64,000 nucleotides of DNA from Embleya sp051903075 (GTDB lineage: Bacteria > Actinomycetota > Actinomycetes > Streptomycetales > Streptomycetaceae): assembly GCF_051903075.1 (NCBI RefSeq), contig NZ_CP182422.1:4836001-4900000 (forward strand), in the 5' to 3' direction. Position 1 is the first letter of the stretch. Each line of letters starts with the position of its first letter. The notes under the pieces are model-generated. The model saw only the letters and a list, made by a program, of their open reading frames with translations. It ran no database searches and had not been told where the DNA came from. A program made the position numbers and the translations under genes. This document shows, piece by piece, positions 33,020 through 41,688 of this stretch.

Positions 33020-33947
33020 ACACAATCACACGCAGTGCACGGGGAACCCCCCTGAAGGTCACACTCCGATGTTCTCCCAGATGGTCCCCATCGACCTGAA
33101 GGGAAACAGGTTCTTCAGCCCGAAGAGTGAACGCATCGCAGTCGTGCAGGGACACGACGTGACGTCCGTGTGGAGCATTACCCGTGGAGCCCAGCATCTG
33201 GGCCAGATGGCGCAATGTGGGCAGTGTTGTCATCCGGGTGAGCGCGAAGAGGTCCAATCCGGTGTCATATGACGCTTGCGGACAGGGATTCAGCGGCCGA
33301 TTGCGCAAAAACGTCCACGGGACCGTGTTCTGGACTATGCCGAGGCAGATTCCCCCGATCGGGTCCATGCCCGGGACCTCCAGCGTGAGCGGCCCGTGCC
33401 TGCGGGCGTCCCGACCGCCGAGGAAGTGGTGCATCGCGGAGCGTACGTACAACCCGGGGGTGGCCCGCCGGCCGCCGGCCCGGCGGTGCTCCACCCGTCC
33501 GACCACATCGGCGTCGAAGCCGAGCCCGGCGCAGAACAGGAACCAGCGCTCGTCGGCCAGGCCCAGGCCGATCTCCCGACTACGACCCGCGCGCAGCGCG
33601 TCGAGCAGCAGGCCGGTCGCCTCGACCGGGTCGTTGGGCAGTCCGAGCGAGCGGGCGAAGACGTTGGTACTGCCGCCCGGGACCACCGCCACCGCCGGCA
33701 GCGAGGGGGCCGGCCCCGCCGCCAGGAGTCCGTTGGCCACCTCGTTGACCGTGCCGTCGCCGCCGAGCGCGATCACCAGGTCGATGCCGTCGTCGGCCGC
33801 CTGTCGGGCCAGCTCCGCGGCATGGCCGCGGTGCTCGGTGCTCACCACGTCGAGCTTGAGGTCGCCGCCGAGCGCGTGTGCCAGCACGTCGCGGGTCCGC
33901 TCACTGGTGGTCGTGGCCTTGGGGTTCACGACGAGAAGGGCACGCAT
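33018..33947 (-). CDS. Diacylglycerol/sphingosine-kinase-family lipid kinase (YegS/DagK type)
   Basis: 309 residues. MRALLVVNPKATT is the first strand, and LVIALGGDGTVNEVANGLL has the GGDGTxNEV nucleotide loop. VVPGGSTNVFARSLGLP and the C-terminal SLQVDGD complete the family pattern. It probably phosphorylates diacylglycerol or a related membrane lipid. The start is the internal ATG at 33947, since the 16 residues before it are not family-like. It is divergent from the membrane-protein gene at 34021. Confidence 0.85.
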   Translation of the reverse strand: MRALLVVNPKATTTSERTRDVLAHALGGDLKLDVVSTEHRGHAAELARQAADDGIDLVIALGGDGTVNEVANGLLAAGPAPSLPAVAVVPGGSTNVFARSLGLPNDPVEATGLLLDALRAGRSREIGLGLADERWFLFCAGLGFDADVVGRVEHRRAGGRRATPGLYVRSAMHHFLGGRDARRHGPLTLEVPGMDPIGGICLGIVQNTVPWTFLRNRPLNPCPQASYDTGLDLFALTRMTTLPTLRHLAQMLGSTGNAPHGRHVVSLHDCDAFTLRAEEPVSLQVDGDHLGEHRSVTFRGVPRALRVIV

Positions 33948-34020
33948 GACGACAGGGTATCTACCGGCGGGTAGGACGCCCCCGGCCCGGAGCACACCGG
34001 CCCGAGGTTACAGTCTTGGG

Positions 34021-34455
34021 GTGACCGAGAGCCCTTCCGCCCAGGACCAGCCGGACCCCGCCGGGGCCCTCCCGCTCACCTGGCGCATCTGTACCGCGGT
34101 GGTCGGCGTCGAGGCGTTCGCGCTCCTCGGCTACGCCCTCTACCTGACCTTCCGCAGCGAGTTCGGCCATCCGACCAACTCGTCGGAGGGCGTGGCGATC
34201 GGCATCTACCTGCTGATCCTCGCCGCCGGGATAGTCGCCGCCTTCGTCGGCATGGTGCGCGGCCGGCGCTGGAGCCGATCGCCGGCGATCACCGCCAATC
34301 TGATCGTGGTCGGCATGGGTTGGTATCTGATCAAGGCGGATCAGATGGCGATCGGGATCCTGACGATGATCGTGGGCGCGGCCACCATCGGCACGCTCGC
34401 CACCCCCGGGATGTACAAGGCCCTCGAAACGCGGCACCAGGCCCGGCGGGCCTGA
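34021..34455 (+). CDS. Small integral membrane protein
   Basis: 144 residues from a GTG. Four hydrophobic segments (about 20-42, 58-78, 87-105, 110-130). A short acidic/Pro N-terminal tail precedes LTWRICTAVVGVEAFALLGYALYL. No catalytic motif. The gene sits between the lipid kinase and sigH, a conserved position in Streptomyces; function unknown. A strong terminator separates it from the convergent sigH. Confidence 0.7.
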   Translation: MTESPSAQDQPDPAGALPLTWRICTAVVGVEAFALLGYALYLTFRSEFGHPTNSSEGVAIGIYLLILAAGIVAAFVGMVRGRRWSRSPAITANLIVVGMGWYLIKADQMAIGILTMIVGAATIGTLATPGMYKALETRHQARRA

Positions 34456-34482
34456 GCGCGCGGACACCGGCTCGGCGAAGCG

Positions 34483-34516
34483 GGCGGCCCCGGACCGACA
34501 TCGGTCCGGGGCCGCC
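34483..34516. terminator. Bidirectional terminator between the membrane-protein gene and sigH
   Basis: GGCGGCCCCGGACCG at 34483-34497 pairs perfectly with 34502-34516 (15 bp, loop ACAT). Confidence 0.85.
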
Positions 34517-34563
34517 GCACTTCCACACCCGCGCGCACCCGGCGTACCGGTGCCGCTTCGGTG

Positions 34564-35544
34564 CTACTCCTCGACCAGCAGGCGCTCGCGCAACTGCGCG
34601 AGCGTGCGCGCCAACAGCCGCGAGACGTGCATCTGGGAGATGCCGACCTCCTGCGCGATCTGGGACTGGGTCATGTTGCCGAAGAAGCGAAGCAGCAGGA
34701 TCTTCTTCTCCCGCGGCGGCAACTGCTCCAGGAGCGGCTTGAGCGACTCGCGATACTCGACCCCCTCCAGCGCGTCGTCCTCGGCGCCCAACGTGTCGGC
34801 GACGGCCGGTGAATCGTCGTCGGTGTCCGGCACGTCCAGCGACAGGGTGCTGTAGGCGTTGGCCGATTCGAGGCCTTCGAGCACCTCCTCCTCGGAGATC
34901 CCCAACTGCACGGCGAGTTCGGCGACCGTGGGGGACCTGCCGTTGCGCTGGGACAACTCGGCGGTGGCCGAGGTCAGCGCGAGCCGCAGCTCCTGGAGTC
35001 GGCGCGGCACCCGCACCGCCCAGCCCTTGTCCCGGAAGTGCCGCTTGATCTCGCCGACGATGGTCGGCGTCGCGTAGGTCGAGAACTCGACCCCACGATC
35101 CGAGTCGAACCGGTCCACGGACTTGATCAGGCCGATGGTGGCCACCTGGATCAGGTCGTCGAGCGGCTCGCCGCGATTGCGGAACCGGCGGGCGAGGTGC
35201 TCGACCAGCGGCAGATGCATCTCCACCAGCCGATCGCGCACCGCGGCCCGGGCCGGCGGATCCGATTCCAGCTCCGCCAACCGCGCGAACAGCCCCCGCG
35301 CGACCTCGCGGTCGTGGGCGTGGCGTTCGGAACCGGCCCGCCGCCGATTCGGCACCGCGGGACCCGTGGGCCCGGCGGCTCCGGCAGGCTGCGCCGACCC
35401 CGTCGCCTCGACGCCACCGTCCATCGTCATACTCGCGTCGCTCACCATGCCCTCACCCTCCCCTCGGCCGCGCCCGGCGGCCTCGTCGGGTGAGGCCGCG
35501 CTCGGCTGCGGTTCGTTGGCCGCGCCTTCAACACCACTGCTCAC
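34564..35544 (-). CDS. sigH: SigB/SigF-type stress sigma factor, SigH-like
   Basis: 326 residues from a GTG. After about 80 low-complexity residues come region 2 (HLPLVEHLARRF, LDDLIQVATIGLIKSVDRFDSDRGVEFSTYATPTIVGEIKRHFRD), region 3 (VPRRLQELR) and region 4 (QLPPREKKILLLRFFGNMTQSQIAQEVGISQMHVSRLL). It controls general or osmotic stress and development genes. The GTG overlaps the anti-sigma stop (GTGA). S. coelicolor sigH gives several isoforms from alternative starts; internal Met codons (MVSD, MTMDGG) could do so here. The symbol rests on synteny with wblE as well as sequence. Confidence 0.85.
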   Translation of the reverse strand: MSSGVEGAANEPQPSAASPDEAAGRGRGEGEGMVSDASMTMDGGVEATGSAQPAGAAGPTGPAVPNRRRAGSERHAHDREVARGLFARLAELESDPPARAAVRDRLVEMHLPLVEHLARRFRNRGEPLDDLIQVATIGLIKSVDRFDSDRGVEFSTYATPTIVGEIKRHFRDKGWAVRVPRRLQELRLALTSATAELSQRNGRSPTVAELAVQLGISEEEVLEGLESANAYSTLSLDVPDTDDDSPAVADTLGAEDDALEGVEYRESLKPLLEQLPPREKKILLLRFFGNMTQSQIAQEVGISQMHVSRLLARTLAQLRERLLVEE

Positions 35545-35972
35545 GTCTGCTCCGGCCCGCCACCGCGCTTCTTGTGCAGGCTGATGGCGACCACCTTGTC
35601 GTCGCTCACGGTGGCGTCCACCTCGCCGGCCAGCGCCGACAGGACGGTCCAGGCGAACGTGTCGCGCGCGGGTGTTCGACCGTCGGTGGTCGGCGCGGAC
35701 ACGGTCACGTGCAACGCGTCTCCCACCAGGTTGAACACGCAGGAGAGGATCCCGCCGGCCACCGCCTGATCGAGCAACATCGCGCACGCCTCGTCCACCG
35801 CGATGCGCAGATCCTCGATCTCGTCCAGGGTGAAGTCGAGGCGGGCCGCGAGGCCCGCCGTGGCGGTGCGCAGGACGGAGAGATAGGCACCTTCGGCAGG
35901 CAGTCGGACCTCGACGAAGTCACGCTGCCCGGTGCCGGCTTCGTCCGCGGTGTGTGCGGATCGCTGGGACAC
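35541..35972 (-). CDS. RsbW-type anti-sigma factor / serine kinase
   Basis: 143 residues, GHKL ATPase fold. N-box: IEDLRIAVDEACAMLLDQA. VFNLVGDALHVTVSAP is the following sheet. It should bind the adjacent sigma factor and be displaced by an unphosphorylated anti-anti-sigma protein. None lies in the window. The canonical G-box is weak, so kinase activity is less sure than binding. Start at the GTG five bases after TTGGAGG; a TTG four codons earlier overlaps that site. Corresponds in position to the S. coelicolor sigH anti-sigma gene (prsH/rshA). Confidence 0.82.
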   Translation of the reverse strand: MSQRSAHTADEAGTGQRDFVEVRLPAEGAYLSVLRTATAGLAARLDFTLDEIEDLRIAVDEACAMLLDQAVAGGILSCVFNLVGDALHVTVSAPTTDGRTPARDTFAWTVLSALAGEVDATVSDDKVVAISLHKKRGGGPEQT

Positions 35973-36242
35973 CCTCACCTCCAAGGTGCTGCTGTGGGTG
36001 GCCGCCGGAGGCGGTCACCACCGATGTCGGGGAACCCCAGCGACGCTACCGCGCCGGCCGACAACTGTCGTCATCGATGCGCGAACGTGGGCGGGAACGA
36101 CCGGGGAGCCGTCCACCCGACGGTACGTCACGATATGTGATTTGACGAGTACGTAGTGTACCCGACTTCGGTAATTTCGCACCGGGAGATCAAGCCGTCC
36201 ATGTACATGTCCCACAGTCGACCGCGCGCCAACCCGCAAATG

Positions 36243-36809
36243 TCAGGTATGTCGGTCGGGCTGCGGCTCCCGGGCCCGGCGTCTGGCCCGGTACAGGGCC
36301 ACGTTGGCGCGCGAGGTACACCGGTCCGAACAGTGCCGGCGGGAGCGATTTGCGGACAGGTCCAGGAACACGTTCCGGCACGGGAGGGCCTGGCAGACGC
36401 CAAGTCGGTCGATACCGTGCGTAGTCAACTGCACGGCCAAGCCCATGCCGGCGATGGCGGCGAAGCCCTCGGCCGCACCGACCGCGTCGCCCGCCAGGTG
36501 TAGATGCCACGGACTGGCGTCGTGGCCGGTCAGACGCGGATGGACGGGGAATTCGGCGAGCAGTCCGTTCAGCGTCGCCACCGCGTCCGCCTCGCGTCCG
36601 GCCGCGGCGGCGGTGAAGACCGCGCGCAGGCGGGTGCGGACCGAGCGCAGCCGGGCCACGTCACCGTCGGTCACCCGGGACGGGATCCGCCGAACGGGTG
36701 CGATCAGCGCGGGCACGTCGTCGGGGGTGCGCAGCAGATCCTCGCCGCGGGCCGGCTGTTCGGTGTTGACCAGGCGGACCGCGTGCTCGGCATACGCGGA
36801 GAGGTCCAA
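36243..36809 (-). CDS. ABATE-domain protein with CGNR-type zinc finger
   Basis: 188 residues. The N-terminal part (LSAYAEHAVRLVNTEQP, RLRSVRTRLRAVFTAAAAG) is the ABATE stress-related domain. The C-terminal finger is GVCQALPCRNVFLDLSANRSRRHCSDRCTSR, with four cysteines in the CGNR-family spacing. Here the signature CGNR reads CTSR. The family is thought to be regulatory. It is divergent from the malic enzyme gene across a 346-bp gap. The AT-rich 270 bp on its other side belong to the rsbW-sigH promoter region. Confidence 0.8.
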   Translation of the reverse strand: MDLSAYAEHAVRLVNTEQPARGEDLLRTPDDVPALIAPVRRIPSRVTDGDVARLRSVRTRLRAVFTAAAAGREADAVATLNGLLAEFPVHPRLTGHDASPWHLHLAGDAVGAAEGFAAIAGMGLAVQLTTHGIDRLGVCQALPCRNVFLDLSANRSRRHCSDRCTSRANVALYRARRRAREPQPDRHT

Positions 36810-37155
36810 CGGCTGCCCTTCCTCGCGCGGACGATCGGCGCGCGATTCGCCCGGAACGACCTGACGGATGTGGCGGCGGTTACTGTCAGCGTACCGCCCG
36901 TGGCACTAGCGTCTGGGCCGGGTGCACCAGGGTCTGACGGTCCATCACAAAAAGGTGGTAATCGGTTCATCGCCCCGGCGTACCCCCGTTCGGGGGGTGT
37001 GCCAAAATCGGCGTCACGGGTGACCCCCGTACCCTCAGCCGGATCATGTGCGCTGCACGAAGCGCCGATGCCGCTGAGGTAAGCAGCCGGCGCTCGCGCT
37101 CCGAGAGCTGCACTTCCACTGAGCAATGTCGATGAAGTCGATAAGAGGGGTCACT
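36810..37155. promoter_or_regulatory. Divergent promoter region, CGNR gene / malic enzyme
   Basis: 346 bp without a gene. It contains a C5/G6 hairpin near 36981-36998, the palindrome GTCACGGGTGAC (37013-37024) and an A5 run (36950s). No consensus operator was recognised. Confidence 0.4.
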
Positions 37156-38349
37156 GTGGCAGCGGAGATCATCCCGACGGACAGCATGGCGACGGACGAA
37201 CTCGATCCGGTCTTCGCCCTGCACCGGGGCGGGAAAATGGAAGTTCGCTCGACCGTCCCGGTGCGCAACCGCGACGACCTGTCCCTGGCCTACACGCCCG
37301 GTGTGGCACGTGTCTGCACGGCCATCGCGGAGAACCCGGAGCTGGTCCACGACTACACATGGGTGTCCAACACGGTCGCGGTCGTCACCGACGGCACCGC
37401 CGTGCTCGGCCTGGGCGACATCGGTCCGGCCGCCTCCCTGCCGGTGATGGAGGGCAAGGCGATCCTGTTCAAGCAGTTCGGCGGCGTCGACGCGGTGCCG
37501 ATCGCGCTCGACTGCACCGACGTGGACGAGCTGGTGGACACCATCGCCCGGCTCGCGCCCTCGTTCGGCGGGATCAACCTGGAGGACATCAGCGCCCCGC
37601 GCTGCTTCGAGGTCGAGCGCCGGCTCCAGGAGCGGGTGTCCATCCCGGTCTTCCACGACGACCAGCACGGCACCGCGATCGTCGCGCTGGCCGCGCTGCG
37701 CAACGCGGCCACGGTGACCGGGCGCGGCCTCGGCGACCTGCGCGCGGTCATCTCGGGCGCGGGCGCGGCGGGCATCGCGATCGCCAAGATCCTGATCGAG
37801 GCGGGCATCGGCGACCTGTGCGTGGTGGACAGCCGGGGCATCGTGCACGAGGGACGCGACGACCTGACGCCGATCAAGCGGATGATCGCCGAACTGACCA
37901 ACAAGGCCGGGCTGCGCGGCGGCATCGAGGTCGCGATGAAGGGCGCCGACGTCTTCCTCGGGGTCTCCGCGGGCAAGGTGCCCGAGGAGGTCGTGGCGAC
38001 GATGGCGCCCGAGGCGATCATCTTCGCGATGGCCAACCCGAACCCGGAGATCGACCCGGACGTCGCGCACAAGTACGCGGCCGTGGTCGCCACCGGGCGC
38101 AGCGACTACCCGAACCAGATCAACAACGTGCTGGCCTTCCCGGGTGTGTTCGCCGGCGCCCTGTCGGTGCGCGCCAAGCGGATCACCGAGGGGATGAAGG
38201 TGGCCGCCGCCGAGGCGCTGGCCGCGGTCGTCGCCGACGAGCTGGCGCCCGACCGGGTGATTCCGTCGCCGTTCGACGAGCGGGTCGCGCCGGCGGTGAC
38301 CAAGGCGGTGGCGGAGGCCGCGCGCCGGGACGGTGTGGCGCGCATCTGA
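37156..38349 (+). CDS. Malic enzyme (oxidative decarboxylation of malate to pyruvate)
   Basis: 397 residues, bacterial short form without a phosphotransacetylase tail. LSLAYTPGVARVC, VVTDGTAVLGLGDIGP, HDDQHGTAIV (metal and catalytic residues) and the Rossmann motif ISGAGAAGIAIA are all present; the C-terminal PNQINNVLAFPG is typical. Cofactor choice (NAD or NADP) cannot be read safely. The GTG start follows GAGGGG and matches the VAAEI start of relatives; an ATG 10 codons upstream lacks a ribosome site. A 17-bp terminator follows. Confidence 0.92.
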   Translation: MAAEIIPTDSMATDELDPVFALHRGGKMEVRSTVPVRNRDDLSLAYTPGVARVCTAIAENPELVHDYTWVSNTVAVVTDGTAVLGLGDIGPAASLPVMEGKAILFKQFGGVDAVPIALDCTDVDELVDTIARLAPSFGGINLEDISAPRCFEVERRLQERVSIPVFHDDQHGTAIVALAALRNAATVTGRGLGDLRAVISGAGAAGIAIAKILIEAGIGDLCVVDSRGIVHEGRDDLTPIKRMIAELTNKAGLRGGIEVAMKGADVFLGVSAGKVPEEVVATMAPEAIIFAMANPNPEIDPDVAHKYAAVVATGRSDYPNQINNVLAFPGVFAGALSVRAKRITEGMKVAAAEALAAVVADELAPDRVIPSPFDERVAPAVTKAVAEAARRDGVARI

Positions 38350-38429
38350 GCCGCGGTCCGTGGATCGGTGATCGTCCGACGGCTCCTCGCCGACCGTTCG
38401 ACGATCGACGCGCGGCCACGGCTGCCGAG

Positions 38430-38467
38430 AGCCGAGGGGCCCACCCGGGCGGGTGGGCCCCTCGGCT
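38430..38467 (+). terminator. Terminator after the malic enzyme gene
   Basis: AGCCGAGGGGCCCACCC at 38430-38446 pairs perfectly with 38451-38467 (17 bp, loop GGGC). Confidence 0.85.
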
Positions 38468-38494
38468 CGTCGCCGGCGTCAGTAGGGTGCCTGC

Positions 38495-39457
38495 ATGTTT
38501 GCCGTGAGTGCCGTGCGCATCGATGCCCAGGACCCGCTGTCCGGTCTCCGGCTCGGGGAACGACCCGAGCCCGGCGCGGACGGGGCACTGCCGCCGGGAT
38601 GGACGACCGTCACGGTCAAGGCCGCCTCGCTGAACCACCACGACCTGTGGTCCCTCAAGGGTGTGGGCATCACCGAGAAGCAGTTGCCGATGATCCTGGG
38701 CTGTGACGCGGCCGGGATCGACGAGGACGGCAACGAGGTCGTCGTGCACTCGGTGATCGGCGGGCTCGGGACCGACGAGCCCCGATCGATCCTGACCGAG
38801 CGCTACGACGGCACCTTCGCCGAGAAGGTCGCCGTACCGCGCTGGAACCTGCTGCCCAAGCCGGCCGAACTGAGCTTCGAGCAGGCGTGCTGCCTGCCGA
38901 CGGCGTGGCTGACGGCGTATCGGATGTTGTTCACCAACTCGGGAGTGCGGCCGGGCGGCACGATCCTGGTCCAGGGCGCCGGCGGCGGGGTGGCCACCGC
39001 GCTGGTGGTGCTCGGGAAGGCGGCCGGGTACCGCGTGTGGGTGACCAGTCGGGACGAGGCCAAGGGCGCGCGGGCGGTGGAGCTGGGCGCGGACGCGGCG
39101 TTCGCCTCGGGCGCGCGGTTGCCCGAGCGGGTGGACGCGGTGATGGAGACGGTCGGCGCGGCCACCTGGTCGCACTCGATCAAGAGCCTGAAGCCGGGCG
39201 GCACGATCGTGATCTCCGGCGCCACCTCGGGCGATCGGCCGCCGGCCGCAGAGTTGACCCGGATCTTCTTCAACGAACTGCGCGTGGTCGGTTCGACGAT
39301 GGGCGACAAGGACGAACTCGCGGGGCTGCTTCGGCTGTGCGCGCATGGTGGGGTGCGGCCGGTGATCGACTCGGTGCTGCCGTTGCGCGAGGCGGTGGAG
39401 GGGTTTCGGCGGTTGGCGGAGGGTGAGTTGTTCGGGAAGATCGTTTTCGCTGTTTGA
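38495..39457 (+). CDS. Zinc-binding-type (MDR) alcohol dehydrogenase/quinone oxidoreductase
   Basis: 320 residues. GroES-like half: VTVKAASLNHHDLWSLKGVG and MILGCDAAG. Rossmann half: ILVQGAGGGVATALVVLGKAAG. The cysteine-rich structural-zinc loop of classical alcohol dehydrogenases is absent, so it is probably zinc-independent and quinone-reductase-like. Substrate unknown. It directly follows the malic enzyme in Streptomyces genomes too, though the terminator between them argues for separate transcription. Confidence 0.83.
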   Translation: MFAVSAVRIDAQDPLSGLRLGERPEPGADGALPPGWTTVTVKAASLNHHDLWSLKGVGITEKQLPMILGCDAAGIDEDGNEVVVHSVIGGLGTDEPRSILTERYDGTFAEKVAVPRWNLLPKPAELSFEQACCLPTAWLTAYRMLFTNSGVRPGGTILVQGAGGGVATALVVLGKAAGYRVWVTSRDEAKGARAVELGADAAFASGARLPERVDAVMETVGAATWSHSIKSLKPGGTIVISGATSGDRPPAAELTRIFFNELRVVGSTMGDKDELAGLLRLCAHGGVRPVIDSVLPLREAVEGFRRLAEGELFGKIVFAV

Positions 39458-39481
39458 TTCGGTTGATTCGGCTGTTGGTTG

Positions 39482-39509
39482 CCGGTAGCCGGTAGCCGGT
39501 AGCCGGTAG
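39482..39509. repeat. 7-bp microsatellite, CCGGTAG x4
   Basis: Four exact copies of CCGGTAG in tandem, 25 bp after the dehydrogenase stop and 35 bp before the next start. It lies in the probable leader of the lipoprotein gene, so copy number could alter expression. Confidence 0.9.
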
Positions 39510-39543
39510 TTGGTTGCTTGGGTTGTTTCGGAAGGACCTTCGG

Positions 39544-41142
39544 ATGCCGTTGTCCCGTCGCCGTGTGCTTGCCCTGGGGGCCGGTACGGGGGTGGTCGCG
39601 GTGTCCGCGGGCCTGCTCGCCGGCTGCGGCGGGCGCGAGTCGCGGTCGGGGGGCACGCTCGTGGTGGGCCTGCCGCGGCTGCCCGACGTGCTCAATCCGG
39701 TGCACTCGACGGCCGAGGCGACCCGGTGGATCTCCGACCCGGTGGTCGAGGCGCTGTACACCTACCGAGACGACACCACGATCGGGCCGGTGCTGGCCGC
39801 GGCCGATCCGCTGATCGCGCCGGACGGGCTGAGCTGGACCGTGCGGCTGCGGGCGGATGTGCGCTTCCACAACGGGGATCCGTTCACCGCCGAGCATGTG
39901 GCGGCGTGTCTGCGTCGGGTGAACGATCCGGCGACGGCGGGGGACTGGGCGCCGTGGCTGGCGGGGCGGTTCGGGGCGATCGAGGCGCCGGACGCGCGGA
40001 CGGTGCGGATCGAGCTGCCGCGTGCGTTCGGGGCGCTGCGGGCGTTCCTGGCCTGTCTGCCGATCCCGCATCAGGCGAGCCTGGGGGATCCTCGGGCGCT
40101 GGTGGGCACCGGGCCGTTCCGGCTGGCGAGCGCGGACGGCGGTGCGGTCGTGTTGCGCCGGGATGCGGGGTATCGGGACAAGGCCGCGCCGGCGGACGCG
40201 TGGGAGTTCCGCGCCTCGGCCGATCCGGTGGCCGATCTGAAGGCGCACCGGCTCGCGGTGTACCCGCACCCGACGCCCGATCAGGCGCGGCGGTTGCGCA
40301 AGGCGGACGACACGTACGTGCAGACCGCGAGCGGGCCGGCCGACCTGGTGGTGCTGCCGAACCTGCGCCGGCCGCCGTTCGACGACGTCGCGGTGCGGCG
40401 GGCGCTGGGGTTCGGGATGGATCGCACCCGGGTGCTGCGGGACGTGTACCGGGGCGACGCGGTGATCGGGCAGGGGCCGCTGGGTCCGGGCAACGAGGGG
40501 TGGGACCCGGAGTACACCCCGTACGGGCGGGGGGTCAGCCCGACCGCGTCGCCGAAGCCGAGTCCGAGCGCGACGGCGGGGCCGACGGTGGAGCCGGAGC
40601 GGGTCACCGCGATGTTGGGCGAGGCGCCGGTGCCGTTGCCGCGGGACGGCGTGCGGTTCACGCTGCTGGCGGTGGTCGAGGAGGCCGGGGAACTGCCGGA
40701 CGTGGCGCGGGTGTTGGCCGAGGGGTGGAACCGGGTCGGGTTCACCGTCGTGGTCGAGCGGGTGGACGCGGCGACGTGGGCGGCGCGGCGGCGGGTCGGT
40801 GACTTCGACGCGGCGCTGGTGGATCGGCGCGGGTCGGGGTACGCGGTGGGGCGCACGGGCTTCGCGGCGTTGGCGCCGGCGGTGTCGACCGGGGGCGAGA
40901 GCACGGGGTATGTGAACCCGGAGCTGGATCGGCTGGTCGAGGAGGCGGCGGCGACGCCGGACAACGCGCGGCGGGCGCGGCTCACGCGGGTGGCGGGCGA
41001 GATCGTCGCGCGGGACGCGGTGGTGCTTCCCCCGGTGTATCCGAAGGTCGTGGTGGGGCGGACGGGGCGGGTCGAGTCGGTGAACACGCGCGTGTTGGCG
41101 GCGGGGCGGTTGTCGCTGGCGCGGCTGCATCGGCGGGGGTAG
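39544..41142 (+). CDS. Orphan Tat-exported peptide-type ABC solute-binding lipoprotein
   Basis: 532 residues. The N-terminus MPLSRRRVLALGAGTGVVAV has a twin-arginine motif, and LLAGCGG is the lipobox. The body is a family-5 (oligopeptide/nickel) binding fold: VLNPVHSTAEATRWISDPVVEALYTY, FHNGDPFTAEHVA, GTGPFRL. An unusual Pro/Ser/Thr-rich insert (SPTASPKPSPSATAGPT) lies at about 335-352. No permease or ATPase genes are nearby. GGAAGG eight bases before the ATG sets the start. Confidence 0.82.
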   Translation: MPLSRRRVLALGAGTGVVAVSAGLLAGCGGRESRSGGTLVVGLPRLPDVLNPVHSTAEATRWISDPVVEALYTYRDDTTIGPVLAAADPLIAPDGLSWTVRLRADVRFHNGDPFTAEHVAACLRRVNDPATAGDWAPWLAGRFGAIEAPDARTVRIELPRAFGALRAFLACLPIPHQASLGDPRALVGTGPFRLASADGGAVVLRRDAGYRDKAAPADAWEFRASADPVADLKAHRLAVYPHPTPDQARRLRKADDTYVQTASGPADLVVLPNLRRPPFDDVAVRRALGFGMDRTRVLRDVYRGDAVIGQGPLGPGNEGWDPEYTPYGRGVSPTASPKPSPSATAGPTVEPERVTAMLGEAPVPLPRDGVRFTLLAVVEEAGELPDVARVLAEGWNRVGFTVVVERVDAATWAARRRVGDFDAALVDRRGSGYAVGRTGFAALAPAVSTGGESTGYVNPELDRLVEEAAATPDNARRARLTRVAGEIVARDAVVLPPVYPKVVVGRTGRVESVNTRVLAAGRLSLARLHRRG

Positions 41143-41688
41143 GGGGCCTGACGCACCACGCGGCCCACCCCCGAGCCGGCCACCGTCGCACACGGCCTTT
41201 CCCCGGCAACCCGACTCGCCGGCCGACCCGGTCGGCGCGTCAGCGCCCCCGACCCGGTCCGCCCGCGTGATCGACGCGCGAAGCGCGGAGAGCGGCGGAG
41301 CCGCGAGTTTTGGGTCGGGTGGCCCGGAGCGAAGCGGAGGGACACCCGACCCCGAGCGAGGGGCCGCTTTTTTCTCGGAGGAGCGAAGCGGGGGAGAGAG
41401 AAAAGCGGCCCCTCGCGAGCCGGCGCGAAGCGCCCGACAAGCAGCAACGCCGCCGACACGACTCCGCCGCCCCGCCTCGCTCACATCGCGATCCCGGCCT
41501 TGCTCCGGTGCACCAAGCCACCCCAGCGCCCCGCAGCCCCACCGCGCCCACCTCACGGCCTCGCCGGCCCGCCCCGCCCCGGCCCCGCCCGCCCCGAACC
41601 CCCGCCCTGGCTGTCCACGCGACCGACGCGTGCGGCGCGTGCGTGGCTCGGCCCGTGGGTGTGCGTGTGTGGTGCGGCCCCGGGTCGT
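41143..41688. other. 546-bp gene-free region with nested hairpins and GCGAAGC repeats
   Basis: No credible gene. The mini-hairpin heptamer GCGAAGC occurs at 41278, 41329, 41383 and 41425. Copies two and three sit in the loops of larger hairpins at 41312-41352 and 41356-41416. Copies one and four extend to CGCGCGAAGCGCG and GGCGCGAAGCGCC. The right part is C-rich without other structure. It lies between the convergent lipoprotein and padR genes. Confidence 0.7.
41356..41416. terminator. Bidirectional terminator with T6 and A4 runs in the stem
   Basis: GCGAGGGGCCGCTTTTTTCT (from 41356) pairs with the sequence ending at 41416, 21 bp with one mismatch and a loop of about 19 nt that contains GCGAAGC. 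The GC stem followed by T6 on each strand suits termination from both sides. Confidence 0.8.

Noticed and set aside
36158..36163. SigH-type promoter before rsbW (GGGTAC on the minus strand)
   Set aside because: The -10-like GGGTAC is present, but no GTTT-like -35 lies 13-16 bases upstream.
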